The position numbers and the translations under genes are program-made. Positions 34,449 to 43,450 of a DNA stretch of 64,000 bases are shown piece after piece (within the stretch, counting starts at the first letter, position 1; every line of letters begins with the position of its first letter). A model generated the notes under the pieces. That model made no database searches. It had not been told where the DNA came from and saw only the letters and a program-made list of their open reading frames with translations. The DNA is from Bradyrhizobium sp. BR 10289 (GTDB taxonomy: Bacteria; Pseudomonadota; Alphaproteobacteria; Rhizobiales; Xanthobacteraceae), in NCBI RefSeq assembly GCF_019455385.1, contig NZ_JACOFR010000002.1, forward strand, positions 546,822 through 610,821, written 5' to 3'.

Positions 34449-37184
34449 ATGAATATCGTCATTGTGGAGTCGCCGGCGAAAGCCAAGACGATCAACAAGT
34501 ATTTGGGCTCGTCCTATGAGGTTCTGGCCTCGTTTGGCCATGTCCGCGACCTGCCGGCGAAGAACGGTTCCGTCGATCCCGACGCCAATTTCAAGATGAT
34601 CTGGGAGGTCGACCCGAAGGCGGCCTCGAGGCTCAACGATATCGCCAAGTCGCTGAAGGGCGCCGACCGTCTGATTCTGGCGACCGACCCTGATCGCGAG
34701 GGCGAGGCCATCTCCTGGCATGTGCTGGAGGTGATGAAGGAGAAGCGCGCGCTGAAGGATCAGAAGATCGAGCGCGTGGTGTTCAACGCCATCACCAAGC
34801 AGGCCGTCTCGGAGGCGATGAAGAACCCGCGCCAGATCGACGGTGCGCTGGTCGACGCCTATATGGCGCGCCGTGCGCTCGATTATCTCGTCGGCTTCAC
34901 CCTCTCCCCCGTGCTGTGGCGCAAGCTGCCGGGCGCCCGCTCGGCCGGCCGCGTGCAGTCGGTGGCGCTGCGCCTCGTCTGCGACCGCGAGCTCGAGATC
35001 GAAAAGTTCGTGCCACGCGAATATTGGTCGCTGATCGCGACCCTGCTGACCCCGCGCGGCGATGCCTTCGAGGCCCGTCTCGTCGGCGCCGACGGCAAGA
35101 AGATCCAGCGGCTCGACGTCGGCAGCGGCGCCGAAGCGGAAGACTTCAAGAAGGCGCTGGAGATGGCGACCTACGCCGTCACCGCGGTCGATGCCAAGCC
35201 GGCTCGGCGCAATCCGCAGGCGCCCTTCACCACCTCGACGCTGCAGCAGGAAGCCAGCCGCAAATACGGCTTCGCGCCGGCGCACACGATGCGCATCGCC
35301 CAGCGCCTGTACGAAGGCATCGACATCGGCGGCGAGACCACCGGACTCATTACTTATATGCGGACCGACGGCGTGCAGATCGCCCCCGAGGCGATCACCC
35401 AGGCGCGCAAGGTGATCGGCGAGGATTACGGCAACGCCTATGTGCCTGATACCCCGCGCCAGTACCAGGCCAAGGCCAAGAACGCCCAGGAAGCGCACGA
35501 AGCGATCCGCCCGACCGACCTGTCCCGCCGCCCCGACGCCATGAGCCGCAAGCTCGATTCCGACCAGGCGCGGCTCTATGAGCTGATCTGGAAGCGCACC
35601 ATCGCGAGCCAGATGGAATCTGCCGAGCTGGAGCGCACCACGGTCGATATCACCGCGAAGGCCGGCGCCCGGACGCTGGAGCTGCGCGCCACCGGCCAGG
35701 TCGTCAAGTTCGACGGCTTCCTCGCGCTGTACCAGGAAGGCCGCGACGACGAGGAGGACGAGGATTCCCGCCGCCTGCCGGCGATGAGCCCGAACGACGC
35801 CTTGAAGCGGCAGTCGCTCTCCGTCACCCAGCATTTCACCGAGCCGCCGCCGCGCTTCTCGGAGGCCTCGCTTGTCAAGCGCATGGAAGAGCTCGGCATC
35901 GGCCGGCCCTCGACCTATGCCTCGATCCTCCAGGTGCTGAAGGACCGCGGCTACGTCAAGCTGGAGAAGAAGCGCCTGCACGGCGAGGACAAGGGCCGCG
36001 TCGTGGTCGCCTTCCTCGAGAGCTTCTTCAACCGCTACGTCGAGTACGATTTCACGGCCAATCTGGAGGAGCAGCTCGACCGCATCTCCAACAACGAGAT
36101 CTCCTGGCAACAGGTCCTGAAGGACTTTTGGACCGGCTTCATCGGTGCCGTGGACGACATCAAGGAGCTGCGCGTCGCCCAGGTGCTCGACGTGCTCGAC
36201 GACATGCTCGGTCAGCACATCTATCCGCCGCGCGCCGATGGCGGCGACATCAGGCAGTGCCCGAGCTGCGGCACCGGCCGGCTCAATCTGAAAGCCGGCA
36301 AGTTCGGCGCCTTCGTCGGCTGCTCGAACTATCCGGAGTGCCGCTATACCCGTCAGCTCGCCGCCGACAGCGAGCAGACCGCCGATCGTTCGCTCGGACA
36401 GGATCCCGAGACGGGCCGCGATGTCTGGGTCAAGGCCGGCCGCTTCGGCCCCTACATCCAGCTCGGCGAGCAGAAGGATTACGAGGAAGGCGAGAAGCCG
36501 AAGCGCGCGGGCATTCCGAAGGGCACCTCGCCCGCCGATGTCGATTTAGAGCTGGCGCTGAAGCTGCTGTCGCTGCCGCGCGAGATCGGCAAACATCCGG
36601 AGACCGGCCAGCCGATCACGGCGGGCCTCGGCCGCTTCGGACCGTTCGTGAAGCATGAGAAGACCTATGCCAGCCTGGAAGCCGGCGACGAGGTCTTCGA
36701 CATCGGTCTCAACCGCGCGGTCACGCTGATCGCCGAGAAGGTCGCCAAGGGCCCGAGCCGCCGCTTCGGCGCCGACCCCGGCAAGGCGATCGGCGACCAT
36801 CCGACGCTCGGCACCATCGCCGTGAAGAGCGGCCGTTACGGCGCTTACGTCACGGCGGGCGGCGTCAACGCAACGATCCCGAGCGACATCGAGAAGGACG
36901 CCATCACGCTGCCGCAGGCGATCGCGCTGATCGACGAGCGCGCCGCCAAGGGCGGCGGCAAGGCGAAGGCCACGAAGGCGGCAAAGCCGGCCAAGGGCAA
37001 AAAGGCCGCGGCCGACGGCGACGATGCCGCGCCGAAGAAGAAGCCGGCCGCGAAGAAAGCGGCCAAACCGAAAACTGAATCCACCAGCAAGGCGCGCGCC
37101 GCAGTGTCGTCAACCGCAAAGACGTCGCCGACCAAGGCCGCCGCCAGCAAGGCTCCGGCCAAGAAAAGTGCCGGAAAAACTTGA
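34449..37184 (+). CDS. topA: DNA topoisomerase I
   Basis: TopA relaxes negative supercoils by a type IA mechanism. The 911-residue protein starts MNIVIVESPAKAKTINKYLG (TOPRIM); the TOPRIM Asp motif is ILATDPDREGEAISWH. The catalytic tyrosine is Tyr303 in LITYMRTDG. A four-Cys zinc finger is at CPSCGTGRLNLKAGKFGAFV followed by GCSNYPEC. Three topoisomerase C-terminal repeats follow (RFGPYIQLGE, RFGPFVKHE, RYGAYVTAGG). The last 70 residues are a Lys/Ala-rich basic tail for DNA contact. ATG 34449 is preferred to upstream starts, which lack conserved sequence. rnr follows 20 bases later. Confidence 0.97.
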   Translation: MNIVIVESPAKAKTINKYLGSSYEVLASFGHVRDLPAKNGSVDPDANFKMIWEVDPKAASRLNDIAKSLKGADRLILATDPDREGEAISWHVLEVMKEKRALKDQKIERVVFNAITKQAVSEAMKNPRQIDGALVDAYMARRALDYLVGFTLSPVLWRKLPGARSAGRVQSVALRLVCDRELEIEKFVPREYWSLIATLLTPRGDAFEARLVGADGKKIQRLDVGSGAEAEDFKKALEMATYAVTAVDAKPARRNPQAPFTTSTLQQEASRKYGFAPAHTMRIAQRLYEGIDIGGETTGLITYMRTDGVQIAPEAITQARKVIGEDYGNAYVPDTPRQYQAKAKNAQEAHEAIRPTDLSRRPDAMSRKLDSDQARLYELIWKRTIASQMESAELERTTVDITAKAGARTLELRATGQVVKFDGFLALYQEGRDDEEDEDSRRLPAMSPNDALKRQSLSVTQHFTEPPPRFSEASLVKRMEELGIGRPSTYASILQVLKDRGYVKLEKKRLHGEDKGRVVVAFLESFFNRYVEYDFTANLEEQLDRISNNEISWQQVLKDFWTGFIGAVDDIKELRVAQVLDVLDDMLGQHIYPPRADGGDIRQCPSCGTGRLNLKAGKFGAFVGCSNYPECRYTRQLAADSEQTADRSLGQDPETGRDVWVKAGRFGPYIQLGEQKDYEEGEKPKRAGIPKGTSPADVDLELALKLLSLPREIGKHPETGQPITAGLGRFGPFVKHEKTYASLEAGDEVFDIGLNRAVTLIAEKVAKGPSRRFGADPGKAIGDHPTLGTIAVKSGRYGAYVTAGGVNATIPSDIEKDAITLPQAIALIDERAAKGGGKAKATKAAKPAKGKKAAADGDDAAPKKKPAAKKAAKPKTESTSKARAAVSSTAKTSPTKAAASKAPAKKSAGKT

Positions 37185-37204
37185 GATCAAGAATTAGAGG
37201 TTAA

Positions 37205-39559
37205 GTGAAACCAAAGAAAGACCGTGGCTTTCCCGACCGGCAAGCCATCGTCGCCTTCATCAAGGCAAATCAAGGCAACGTCGGCACCCGCGAAATTGCG
37301 CGCGAGTTCGGCCTGAAGAACGCCGATCGCATCGAGCTGAAGCGCATGTTGCGCGAGCTTGCCGACGACGGCACCATCAAGAAGAAACGCCACAAGGTCT
37401 CCGAACCGGACGCGCTGCCGCCGACGCTGGTCGCCGACATCACCGGGCGCGATTCCGACGGCGAATTGATCGCCTCTCCCACCGAATGGGACGAGGTCGA
37501 GAGCGGCGAGCCGCCGAAGATCCGCATCCTGATGCCGCGCCGGCCGAAGCCCGGCACCGTCGCCGGCGTGCGCGACCGCGTGCTGCTGCGCGTCGAGCCG
37601 AGCAACGAGGCCGAGGGACCTGCCTATCGCGGCCACGTCATCAAGGTCTTCGACAAGACCAAGAGCCGCATCCTCGGCGTGTTCCGCGCGCTGCCCGAAG
37701 GCGGCGGACGGCTCGTCCCGGTCGACAAGAAGGCCGCCGACCGCGAGCTGAACATCGCCGCGGCCGACACGCACGGCGCGAAGGACGGCGACCTCGTCAG
37801 CGTCGACATCGTCCGCACGCGCAGCTATGGCCTCGCCTCCGGCCGCGTGAAAGAGAAGCTCGGCTCGGTGAAGTCGGAGAAGGCGATCAGCCTGATCGCG
37901 ATCTACGCCCACGACATCCCGCTGCAATTCTCCTCCGCCGCCGAGCGCGAGGCGGAAGCTGCAGAGCCCGCCAATTTGAAGGGCCGCGAGGACTGGCGCG
38001 ACGTTCCGCTCGTCACCATCGATCCGCCGGACGCCAAGGATCACGACGACGCGGTGCATGCGCAGCCTGATGATGATCCCAACAACAAGGGCGGCTTCAT
38101 CGTCAACGTCGCGATTGCCGATGTCAGCTTCTACGTCCGGCCGGGCTCGGCGCTCGACCGCGACGCGCTCGACCGCGGCAACTCGGTCTACTTCCCCGAC
38201 CGCGTCGTGCCGATGCTGCCGGAGCGCATCTCCAACAATCTCTGCTCGCTGGTGCCGGGCGAGCCGCGCGGTGCGCTCGCGGTGCGCATGGTGCTCGGCC
38301 CCGACGGCCGCAAGCGCTCGCATAGTTTCCATCGCATCCTGATGCGCTCGGCGGCCAAGCTCAGCTACGCGCAGGCGCAGGCCGCGATCGACGGCCGGCC
38401 CGATGACACGACCGGTCCCCTGCTCGATCCGATATTGAGGCCGCTTTATGCGGCTTACGCCTGCGCCAAGCGCGCACGCGACGAGCGCGATCCGCTCAAT
38501 CTCGACCTGCCCGAGCGGAAAATCCTCCTGAAGAGCGACGGCACGGTCGACCGCGTCGTCGTCCCTGAGCGTCTCGACGCACACAAGCTGATCGAGGAGT
38601 TCATGATCCTCGCCAACGTGGCCGCCGCCGAGATGCTGGAGAAGAAATCGCTCCCGCTGATCTACCGCGTGCATGACGAGCCGACGCTGGAGAAAGTCCA
38701 CGCGCTCGCCGAATTCCTCGAGACGCTCGACGTCCCCTTCGCCAAGTCAGGCGCGCTGCGCCCGACCACCTTCAACCGCGTGCTGGCCCAGCTCGAAGGC
38801 CACGACTATTACCCGCTGGTGAGCGAGGTCGTGCTGCGGGCTCAGGCGCAGGCCGAATACTCTTCCGAGAATTACGGACATTTCGGCCTGAATCTGCGCC
38901 GCTACGCGCATTTCACCTCGCCGATCCGCCGCTATGCCGACCTCGTCGTGCACCGCGCGCTGGTCCGCGCACTCGGGCTTGGCGAAGGTGCCCTGCCCGA
39001 CAGCGAAACACCTGAAACACTCGGCGAGGTCGCGGCCCACATCTCGGTGACCGAACGGCGCGCGATGAAGGCGGAGCGCGAGACCGTCGACCGCCTGATC
39101 GCACATCACCTCGCTGATCGCATCGGCGCGAGTTTTCAGGGCCGCGTCTCCGGCGTCACTCGCGCCGGGCTGTTCGTCAAGCTCACTGACACCGGCGCCG
39201 ACGGCCTGATTCCGATCCGATCCCTCGGCACGGAATATTTCAACTATGACGAGGGTCGCCACGCCCTGATCGGCACGCGCAGCGGCACTATGTACCAGCT
39301 CGGCGACGTCGTCGACGTCCGCCTGATCGAGGCTGCTCCCATCGCAGGCGCGCTGCGCTTCGAGTTGCTGTCATCCTCCAGCGAGACGGCGCCGCGCGAT
39401 CGCAGGCGCCCCGGCCCGCAACGCCGTCCCTCGATCAAGGCGCATCCCGGCCGCAGCCCGGATAGAAAACGCAAGCCGGACAAGCCAAAGTCCAGCAAGA
39501 AGAAAGGCAAGGGCAAGAACAAGGGCAAAGGCAAGGGGAACAAGGGCAAGGCATGGTGA
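37205..39559 (+). CDS. rnr: Ribonuclease R
   Basis: A 784-residue 3'-5' exoribonuclease of the RNB family that degrades structured RNA and works with tmRNA-mediated quality control (smpB is in the same window). Start is GTG 37205. N-terminal winged helix (IVAFIKANQGNVGTREIARE), cold-shock domains, then the RNB catalytic site TIDPPDAKDHDDAVHA with its run of Asp residues, RFHRILMRSAAKLSYAQ, and YAHFTSPIRRYADLVVHRAL. The S1 domain is GRVSGVTRAGLFVKLTDTGA. The C-terminus is a Lys/Gly-rich tail (KKKGKGKNKGKGKGNKG). It overlaps the next gene by 7 bases. Confidence 0.97.
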   Translation: MKPKKDRGFPDRQAIVAFIKANQGNVGTREIAREFGLKNADRIELKRMLRELADDGTIKKKRHKVSEPDALPPTLVADITGRDSDGELIASPTEWDEVESGEPPKIRILMPRRPKPGTVAGVRDRVLLRVEPSNEAEGPAYRGHVIKVFDKTKSRILGVFRALPEGGGRLVPVDKKAADRELNIAAADTHGAKDGDLVSVDIVRTRSYGLASGRVKEKLGSVKSEKAISLIAIYAHDIPLQFSSAAEREAEAAEPANLKGREDWRDVPLVTIDPPDAKDHDDAVHAQPDDDPNNKGGFIVNVAIADVSFYVRPGSALDRDALDRGNSVYFPDRVVPMLPERISNNLCSLVPGEPRGALAVRMVLGPDGRKRSHSFHRILMRSAAKLSYAQAQAAIDGRPDDTTGPLLDPILRPLYAAYACAKRARDERDPLNLDLPERKILLKSDGTVDRVVVPERLDAHKLIEEFMILANVAAAEMLEKKSLPLIYRVHDEPTLEKVHALAEFLETLDVPFAKSGALRPTTFNRVLAQLEGHDYYPLVSEVVLRAQAQAEYSSENYGHFGLNLRRYAHFTSPIRRYADLVVHRALVRALGLGEGALPDSETPETLGEVAAHISVTERRAMKAERETVDRLIAHHLADRIGASFQGRVSGVTRAGLFVKLTDTGADGLIPIRSLGTEYFNYDEGRHALIGTRSGTMYQLGDVVDVRLIEAAPIAGALRFELLSSSSETAPRDRRRPGPQRRPSIKAHPGRSPDRKRKPDKPKSSKKKGKGKNKGKGKGNKGKAW

Positions 39560-39993
39560 CCATGGGCACCGCACCAAAAATCTGGACGCGCGAGACCGGC
39601 CTCGTCGAGAAGCGCGACGTCTGGACGGCGATGAGGCGCGGCTTTCGCGGCCGCTGCCCGCGCTGCGGCCAGGGAAAGCTGTTCCGCGCCTTCCTCAAGA
39701 CTGCGGACAATTGCTCCGTCTGCGGCCTCGACTTCACGCCGCATCGCGCCGACGATCTGCCCGCCTATCTCGTGATCGTCATCGTCGGCCACATCGTGGT
39801 GCCCGCGGTTCTCTGGATCGAGACCAATTACACCACGCCGGTCTGGATCAGCTTCGCGGCCTATCTGCCGTTCACCTTCGTCGCGTCGCTGGCGCTGCTG
39901 CAGCCGGTCAAGGGCGCCGTGGTCGGCTTGCAATGGGCTCTGCGCATGCACGGGTTTGACGAGAACCCGCCGGATGGTATTCCCCCGGTCTAA
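39553..39993 (+). CDS. DUF983-family membrane protein with zinc ribbon
   Basis: A 146-residue protein. The N-terminal half has two CxxC pairs (GRCPRCGQGKLF and NCSVCGLDF) that form a likely zinc ribbon, followed by two membrane segments (YLVIVIVGHIVVPAVLWIET and FAAYLPFTFVASLALLQPVK). This matches DUF983, found beside rnr in many alphaproteobacteria and of unknown function. Start ATG 39553 overlaps the rnr end by 7 bases, so they are probably translated together. Confidence 0.9.
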   Translation: MVTMGTAPKIWTRETGLVEKRDVWTAMRRGFRGRCPRCGQGKLFRAFLKTADNCSVCGLDFTPHRADDLPAYLVIVIVGHIVVPAVLWIETNYTTPVWISFAAYLPFTFVASLALLQPVKGAVVGLQWALRMHGFDENPPDGIPPV

Positions 39994-40025
39994 GCAAATA
40001 AGCAAAAAGCGGTTCGGGTGAGGAC

Positions 40026-40775
40026 ATGACGGACATTTCGCGGGCGGAAGAGAAGGCAAAAATCCACGAGGGCAAGGAGGCCGACCACCATCCTTATTTT
40101 CGGCCCAAGGACGCCGCGACGCTGATCCTGGTCGATCGCAGCGGCAGCATTCCAAAGGTGCTGGTCGGCAAGCGCCACGACAAGGTGGTGTTCATGCCCG
40201 GAAAATTCGTCTTCCCCGGCGGCCGCGTCGACAAGGACGATTATCGCGTGCCGTGTGCCGCACCCATCACCCCTGAGCTTGAAGCCAACCTCGCCAAGGG
40301 CAGCCCGAAGACGCCGGCCTCACGCGCAAAATCACTGGCGATCGCCGCGATCCGCGAGGCCTGCGAGGAGACCGGCCTCTGCCTCGGCCGCAAGAGTGAT
40401 GGCAAGGCAAAGCTCGAGGGCCCCTGGAAACCGTTCGCGGATGCGGGCCTCTTGCCCGATCCGTCCAGCCTGTTCCTGATCGCGCGCGCGATCACCCCGC
40501 CCGGCCGCGTCAAGCGCTTCGACACGCGCTTCTTCACGGCGGACGCTTCCGCGATCACCCACCGCGTCGAGGGCGTGATCCATGCCGATGCCGAGCTGGT
40601 CGAACTGGTCTGGGTCGAGCTCGGCTCGAAGCCGCTCGCCGATCTGCATCCGATGACGCGCAACGTGCTCAACGAGCTCGACACCCGCCTTGCCAGCGGC
40701 CCGCTGCGTCACGACGCGCCGGTGCCGTTCTTCCATTTCTACGGTGGCAAGATGCAGAAGGATATTTTGACGTAG
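40026..40775 (+). CDS. NUDIX hydrolase
   Basis: A 249-residue hydrolase of nucleoside diphosphates linked to another group, or of CoA derivatives. The Nudix box is AAIREACEETGLCLGRK (REACEETG); the first Gly of the box is in FPGGRVDKDD but the stretch between them is longer than usual, as in the alphaproteobacterial branch that includes CoA-type pyrophosphatases. VHFYGGKMQ-like end (FFHFYGGKMQKDILT). Substrate not assignable. Stop codon at 40773-40775 touches a dispersed repeat. Co-oriented with rnr and DUF983. Confidence 0.88.
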   Translation: MTDISRAEEKAKIHEGKEADHHPYFRPKDAATLILVDRSGSIPKVLVGKRHDKVVFMPGKFVFPGGRVDKDDYRVPCAAPITPELEANLAKGSPKTPASRAKSLAIAAIREACEETGLCLGRKSDGKAKLEGPWKPFADAGLLPDPSSLFLIARAITPPGRVKRFDTRFFTADASAITHRVEGVIHADAELVELVWVELGSKPLADLHPMTRNVLNELDTRLASGPLRHDAPVPFFHFYGGKMQKDILT

Positions 40776-40827
40776 CGTTTTCAAGCGAAGTGGGGACCGG
40801 TTCGCGTAAGAAAACGCGTCAAAACAA
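40774..40827. repeat. Dispersed repeat, 'CGTTTTC-CGGTTC-GAAAAC' type, copy 2
   Basis: AGCGTTTTCAAGCGAAGTGG, then GGACCGGTTCGCGTAAGAAA and ACGCGTCAAAACAAG. It matches the copy at 9462-9517. It starts on the stop codon of the NUDIX gene. Confidence 0.75.
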
Positions 40828-40832
40828 GAATC

Positions 40833-41372
40833 TCAATCCGCGTCCGGCTCGGTGCCGACATAGTCGCGCGCTGGCAGTTTCAAGACACGTCCGATCTCGC
40901 TCGCGAGCTTGTCCGCCTCCTCGCGCTTCGTAAAGCTCATCAGCGTGATCGGCTCGGTGCCCTTGCTGCCGCAAAGATTGACGTCGTAGGCCGTCAGCTC
41001 CGGATCATAATCCTCGGTGATGCTGATGAAGTGGTAGTCGCCGAGATTGCGATGCCTGCGAAAGTTCAGCGGGCCGAACTGCCTGGTGATGACGATCTGG
41101 CGCAGCGTTTCGTTGAGCACGACGAAGGTGCGGAACGTCAGCAGGATCAGGCCGGGGATGCCGACCAGCAGCCCGAGCGCGGTGAACACCAGGACCGGCA
41201 CGAGATCATCGGCGAGCCGCCCAAAACCGGAAAAATCCTGGCGCAGGCCGAGCCCGACATTCCACAAGAGATATCCGCTCGCCGCCAGCAGCGGCAGCGA
41301 CAGCAGCCGACCGACCCAGGGCATGGGCCTGTTGATGCGAACCATGCCGCCATCCACTGTCACGCTTGCCAT
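40833..41372 (-). CDS. Membrane protein of unknown function (179 aa)
   Basis: No named family. From ATG 41372 (GAGGAGA upstream) the protein starts MASVTVDGGMVRINRPMPWV. Two membrane segments follow (LLSLPLLAASGYLLWNVGLG and LVPVLVFTALGLLVGIPGLI), then a cytoplasmic domain (FVVLNETLRQIVITRQFGPL, then YHFISITEDYDPELTAYDV) that has the beta-rich look of small PH-like membrane-associated domains. The frame is open to 42014 only by antisense reading through the next gene's start. It is divergent from the flavin monooxygenase, with a repeat between. Confidence 0.75.
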   Translation of the reverse strand: MASVTVDGGMVRINRPMPWVGRLLSLPLLAASGYLLWNVGLGLRQDFSGFGRLADDLVPVLVFTALGLLVGIPGLILLTFRTFVVLNETLRQIVITRQFGPLNFRRHRNLGDYHFISITEDYDPELTAYDVNLCGSKGTEPITLMSFTKREEADKLASEIGRVLKLPARDYVGTEPDAD

Positions 41373-41441
41373 CAAAACTCTCCTCACGGGGTCTTGGCTT
41401 GGTCGGCGCGAGTGCCGGATTGGTTCGATGGCCCCTCCGCG

Positions 41442-41543
41442 GTCGTTCCGGGGCGCCGCAGCGGCGAGCCCGGAATCCATCGGGCCGCAGAGACTGCCGA
41501 GGAATGGATTCCGGGCTCGCGCTAGGCGCGCCCCGGAATGACG
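41442..41543. repeat. Dispersed inverted repeat, 'GTTCCGGGGCGC' type
   Basis: GTCGTTCCGGGGCGCCGCAG and CGAGCCCGGAATCCAT at one end are mirrored by ATGGATTCCGGGCTCGCG and GCGCGCCCCGGAATGACG at the other. One copy in this window, in the gap between divergent genes. Confidence 0.85.
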
Positions 41544-41657
41544 TGCTGAGAGTTGATCGAAAAACAAAAGAATCTTCCCGCCTCCCCCAATGGCAGAGTT
41601 CCCCAGCGTCCCTATGTCTTTCCCCAACGACACCCACAACAGACACGGGGCGCGGCG

Positions 41658-42983
41658 ATGGCACAACGGCAACTCAAGCTTGGCGCATTCATGCGCCCGA
41701 TCAGCATCCACACCGGCGCCTGGCGCTATCCCGGGGCCTGGCCCGACGCCAATTTCAACTTCTCGCACATCAAGACTCTGATCAAAAAGCTCGAGGCCGG
41801 CAAGTTCGACGCCTTCTTCATGGCCGATCACCTCGCCGTGTTGAACATGCCGATCAACGCACTCAAGCGCAGTCACACCGTGACCTCGTTCGAGCCGTTC
41901 ACGCTGCTCTCGGCGCTGTCGGCGGTGACCGAACGCATAGGCCTGATCGCGACGGGATCGACCACGTTCGACGAGCCCTATCACGTCGCCCGCCGCTTCG
42001 CTTCGCTCGACCATCTCAGCGGCGGCCGTGCCGGCTGGAACATCGTCACCACCTCGAACCCGGATGCCGCACTAAATTTCGGCCTCGACGACCACATGGA
42101 GCATGCCGAGCGCTACAAGCGCGCGAGAGAGTTCTACGACGTCGTCACGGGCTTGTGGGATTCCTTCGCCGACGACGCCTTCGTGCGCGATGTCGAAAGC
42201 GGGCTGTTCTTCGATCCCGCGAAGATGCACACGCTCGACCACAACGGCAAATATCTGAAGGTGCGCGGCCCCCTCAACATCGCCCGCCCGGTGCAGGGCT
42301 GGCCTGTCATCGTGCAGGCTGGCGCCTCCGAAGACGGCAAGCAGCTCGCGGCCGAGACGGCGGAAGCCGTGTTCACCGGCGGCGGCAGCCTCGCCGACGG
42401 GCAGAAGCTCTATGCCGACATCAAGGGCCGCATGGAAAAGATCGGCCGCGATCCCGAACACCTGAAGATCCTGCCCGGCGCCTTCGTCGTGGTCGGCGAC
42501 AGCGTCGACGAGGCCAAGGAAAAGCGCGCGCTGCTCGACAGCCGCGTGCATTACGACAGCGCCATCGCCTCGCTCTCGGTCATCCTCGGCACCGACGCCT
42601 CCGGCTTCGATCCGGATGGACAGCTGCCGGAGATCCCCGAAACCAACGCCAGCAAGAGCGGCCGCCAGCGCATGGTCGATCTCGCCAAGCGCGAAAAACT
42701 CACCGTGCGCCAGCTCGCCCAGCGCGTCGGCGGCTATGGCGGGCTCGCCTTCGTCGGCACGGCCAAAACCATCGCCGACCAGATGGAGGAATGGCTGGTC
42801 GGGCGCGGCTCCGACGGCTTCAACATCATGTTCCCGTTCCTGCCCGCCGGTCTCGACGATTTCGTCGACAAGGTCGTCCCGGAACTGCAAAAGCGCGGGA
42901 TTTTCAGGAAAGAGTATGAAGGGGCCACTTTGAGAGAGAATCTGGGCCTGCCGCGGCCGAAAAACCGGTTCTTCGAGGGATGA
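41658..42983 (+). CDS. Flavin-dependent monooxygenase, NtaA/SnaA/DszA family
   Basis: A 441-residue two-component-type monooxygenase of the bacterial luciferase-like (LLM) superfamily, needing reduced FMN from a separate reductase. From ATG 41658 it starts MAQRQLKLGAFMRPISIHTG; family marks are GRAGWNIVTTSNPDAALNFG, then HSEYFxVRGPLN-type KYLKVRGPLNIARPVQGWPV, then VIVQAGASEDGKQLAAETAE and GGLAFVGTAKTIADQM. Members attack nitrilotriacetate, sulphur heterocycles or pristinamycin; the substrate here is unknown and no reductase is adjacent. rpmG follows with its own promoter. Confidence 0.92.
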   Translation: MAQRQLKLGAFMRPISIHTGAWRYPGAWPDANFNFSHIKTLIKKLEAGKFDAFFMADHLAVLNMPINALKRSHTVTSFEPFTLLSALSAVTERIGLIATGSTTFDEPYHVARRFASLDHLSGGRAGWNIVTTSNPDAALNFGLDDHMEHAERYKRAREFYDVVTGLWDSFADDAFVRDVESGLFFDPAKMHTLDHNGKYLKVRGPLNIARPVQGWPVIVQAGASEDGKQLAAETAEAVFTGGGSLADGQKLYADIKGRMEKIGRDPEHLKILPGAFVVVGDSVDEAKEKRALLDSRVHYDSAIASLSVILGTDASGFDPDGQLPEIPETNASKSGRQRMVDLAKREKLTVRQLAQRVGGYGGLAFVGTAKTIADQMEEWLVGRGSDGFNIMFPFLPAGLDDFVDKVVPELQKRGIFRKEYEGATLRENLGLPRPKNRFFEG

Positions 42984-43019
42984 AAGGCCCGATTTGAGTG
43001 GTTTTCGGGGTGTAAAACC

Positions 43020-43047
43020 TTGACATCAGGCGGTTTCTGGCTAGGTT
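43020..43047 (+). promoter_or_regulatory. Putative rpmG promoter
   Basis: CTTGACA (TTGACA at 43020-43025) is followed after 16 bases by TAGGTT (43042-43047). The -35 fits the alphaproteobacterial CTTGAC consensus; the -10 is weak. It lies 60 bases upstream of rpmG in an otherwise empty gap. Confidence 0.5.
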
Positions 43048-43107
43048 GCCGGCCAACGCGGGCCGTTTGGCCGGCTCCAGATTCCCCAATTTTCTGAGGT
43101 TCAGAAC

Positions 43108-43275
43108 ATGGCCAAAGCGGTCACCATCAAGGTCAAGCTCGTGTCCTCGGCTGACACCGGCTTCTACTACGTCGCCAAGAAGAATTCGCGCACCATGACC
43201 GACAAGCTGGTCAAGAAGAAGTACGATCCCGTGGCGCGCAAGCACGTCGAATTCCGCGAAGCCAAGATCAAGTAA
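43108..43275 (+). CDS. rpmG: 50S ribosomal protein L33
   Basis: A 55-residue ribosomal protein: [20 protein letters not shown], then [20 protein letters not shown], then [15 protein letters not shown]. The Thr/Tyr-rich middle and the [10 protein letters not shown] end are typical of L33. It lacks the Cys pairs of the zinc-binding form, so it is the zinc-free type usual in rhizobia. GAGG sits upstream of ATG 43108. It has its own putative promoter and a clear terminator, so it is a one-gene transcript. Confidence 0.97.
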   Translation: MAKAVTIKVKLVSSADTGFYYVAKKNSRTMTDKLVKKKYDPVARKHVEFREAKIK

Positions 43276-43309
43276 GAAGATCAAGTCGCGGAACGCTGAA
43301 CGACTTTTG

Positions 43310-43332
43310 CGGGGCCCTTTGGCCCCGTTTTT
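43310..43332 (+). terminator. Rho-independent terminator of rpmG
   Basis: CGGGGCC (43310-43316) pairs with GGCCCCG (43321-43327) around CTTT, followed by TTTTT (43328-43332). It begins 35 bases after the rpmG stop. Confidence 0.9.
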
Positions 43333-43450
43333 ATTTGGACCACGCCGACCTTCGGTAACAAAGCCCGACCCAAATATCGAGATTGTGGCTCAACAGGACT
43401 GGTATCGAGCTTTCCGACGTCCTCCACCGAGATGGTGCGGCTACCGCCTC

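Noticed and set aside
34404..36218. 604-residue minus-strand open frame over topA
   Set aside because: Pure shadow of the topA coding sequence; repetitive hydrophobic/acidic translation with no domain, and topA is certain.
37187..38701. 504-residue minus-strand open frame over rnr
   Set aside because: Antisense shadow of ribonuclease R, low-complexity translation, no start context.
40833..42014. 393-residue minus-strand frame joining two genes
   Set aside because: Only the last 179 codons are protein-like; the upstream part is antisense to the flavin monooxygenase start and the repeat.
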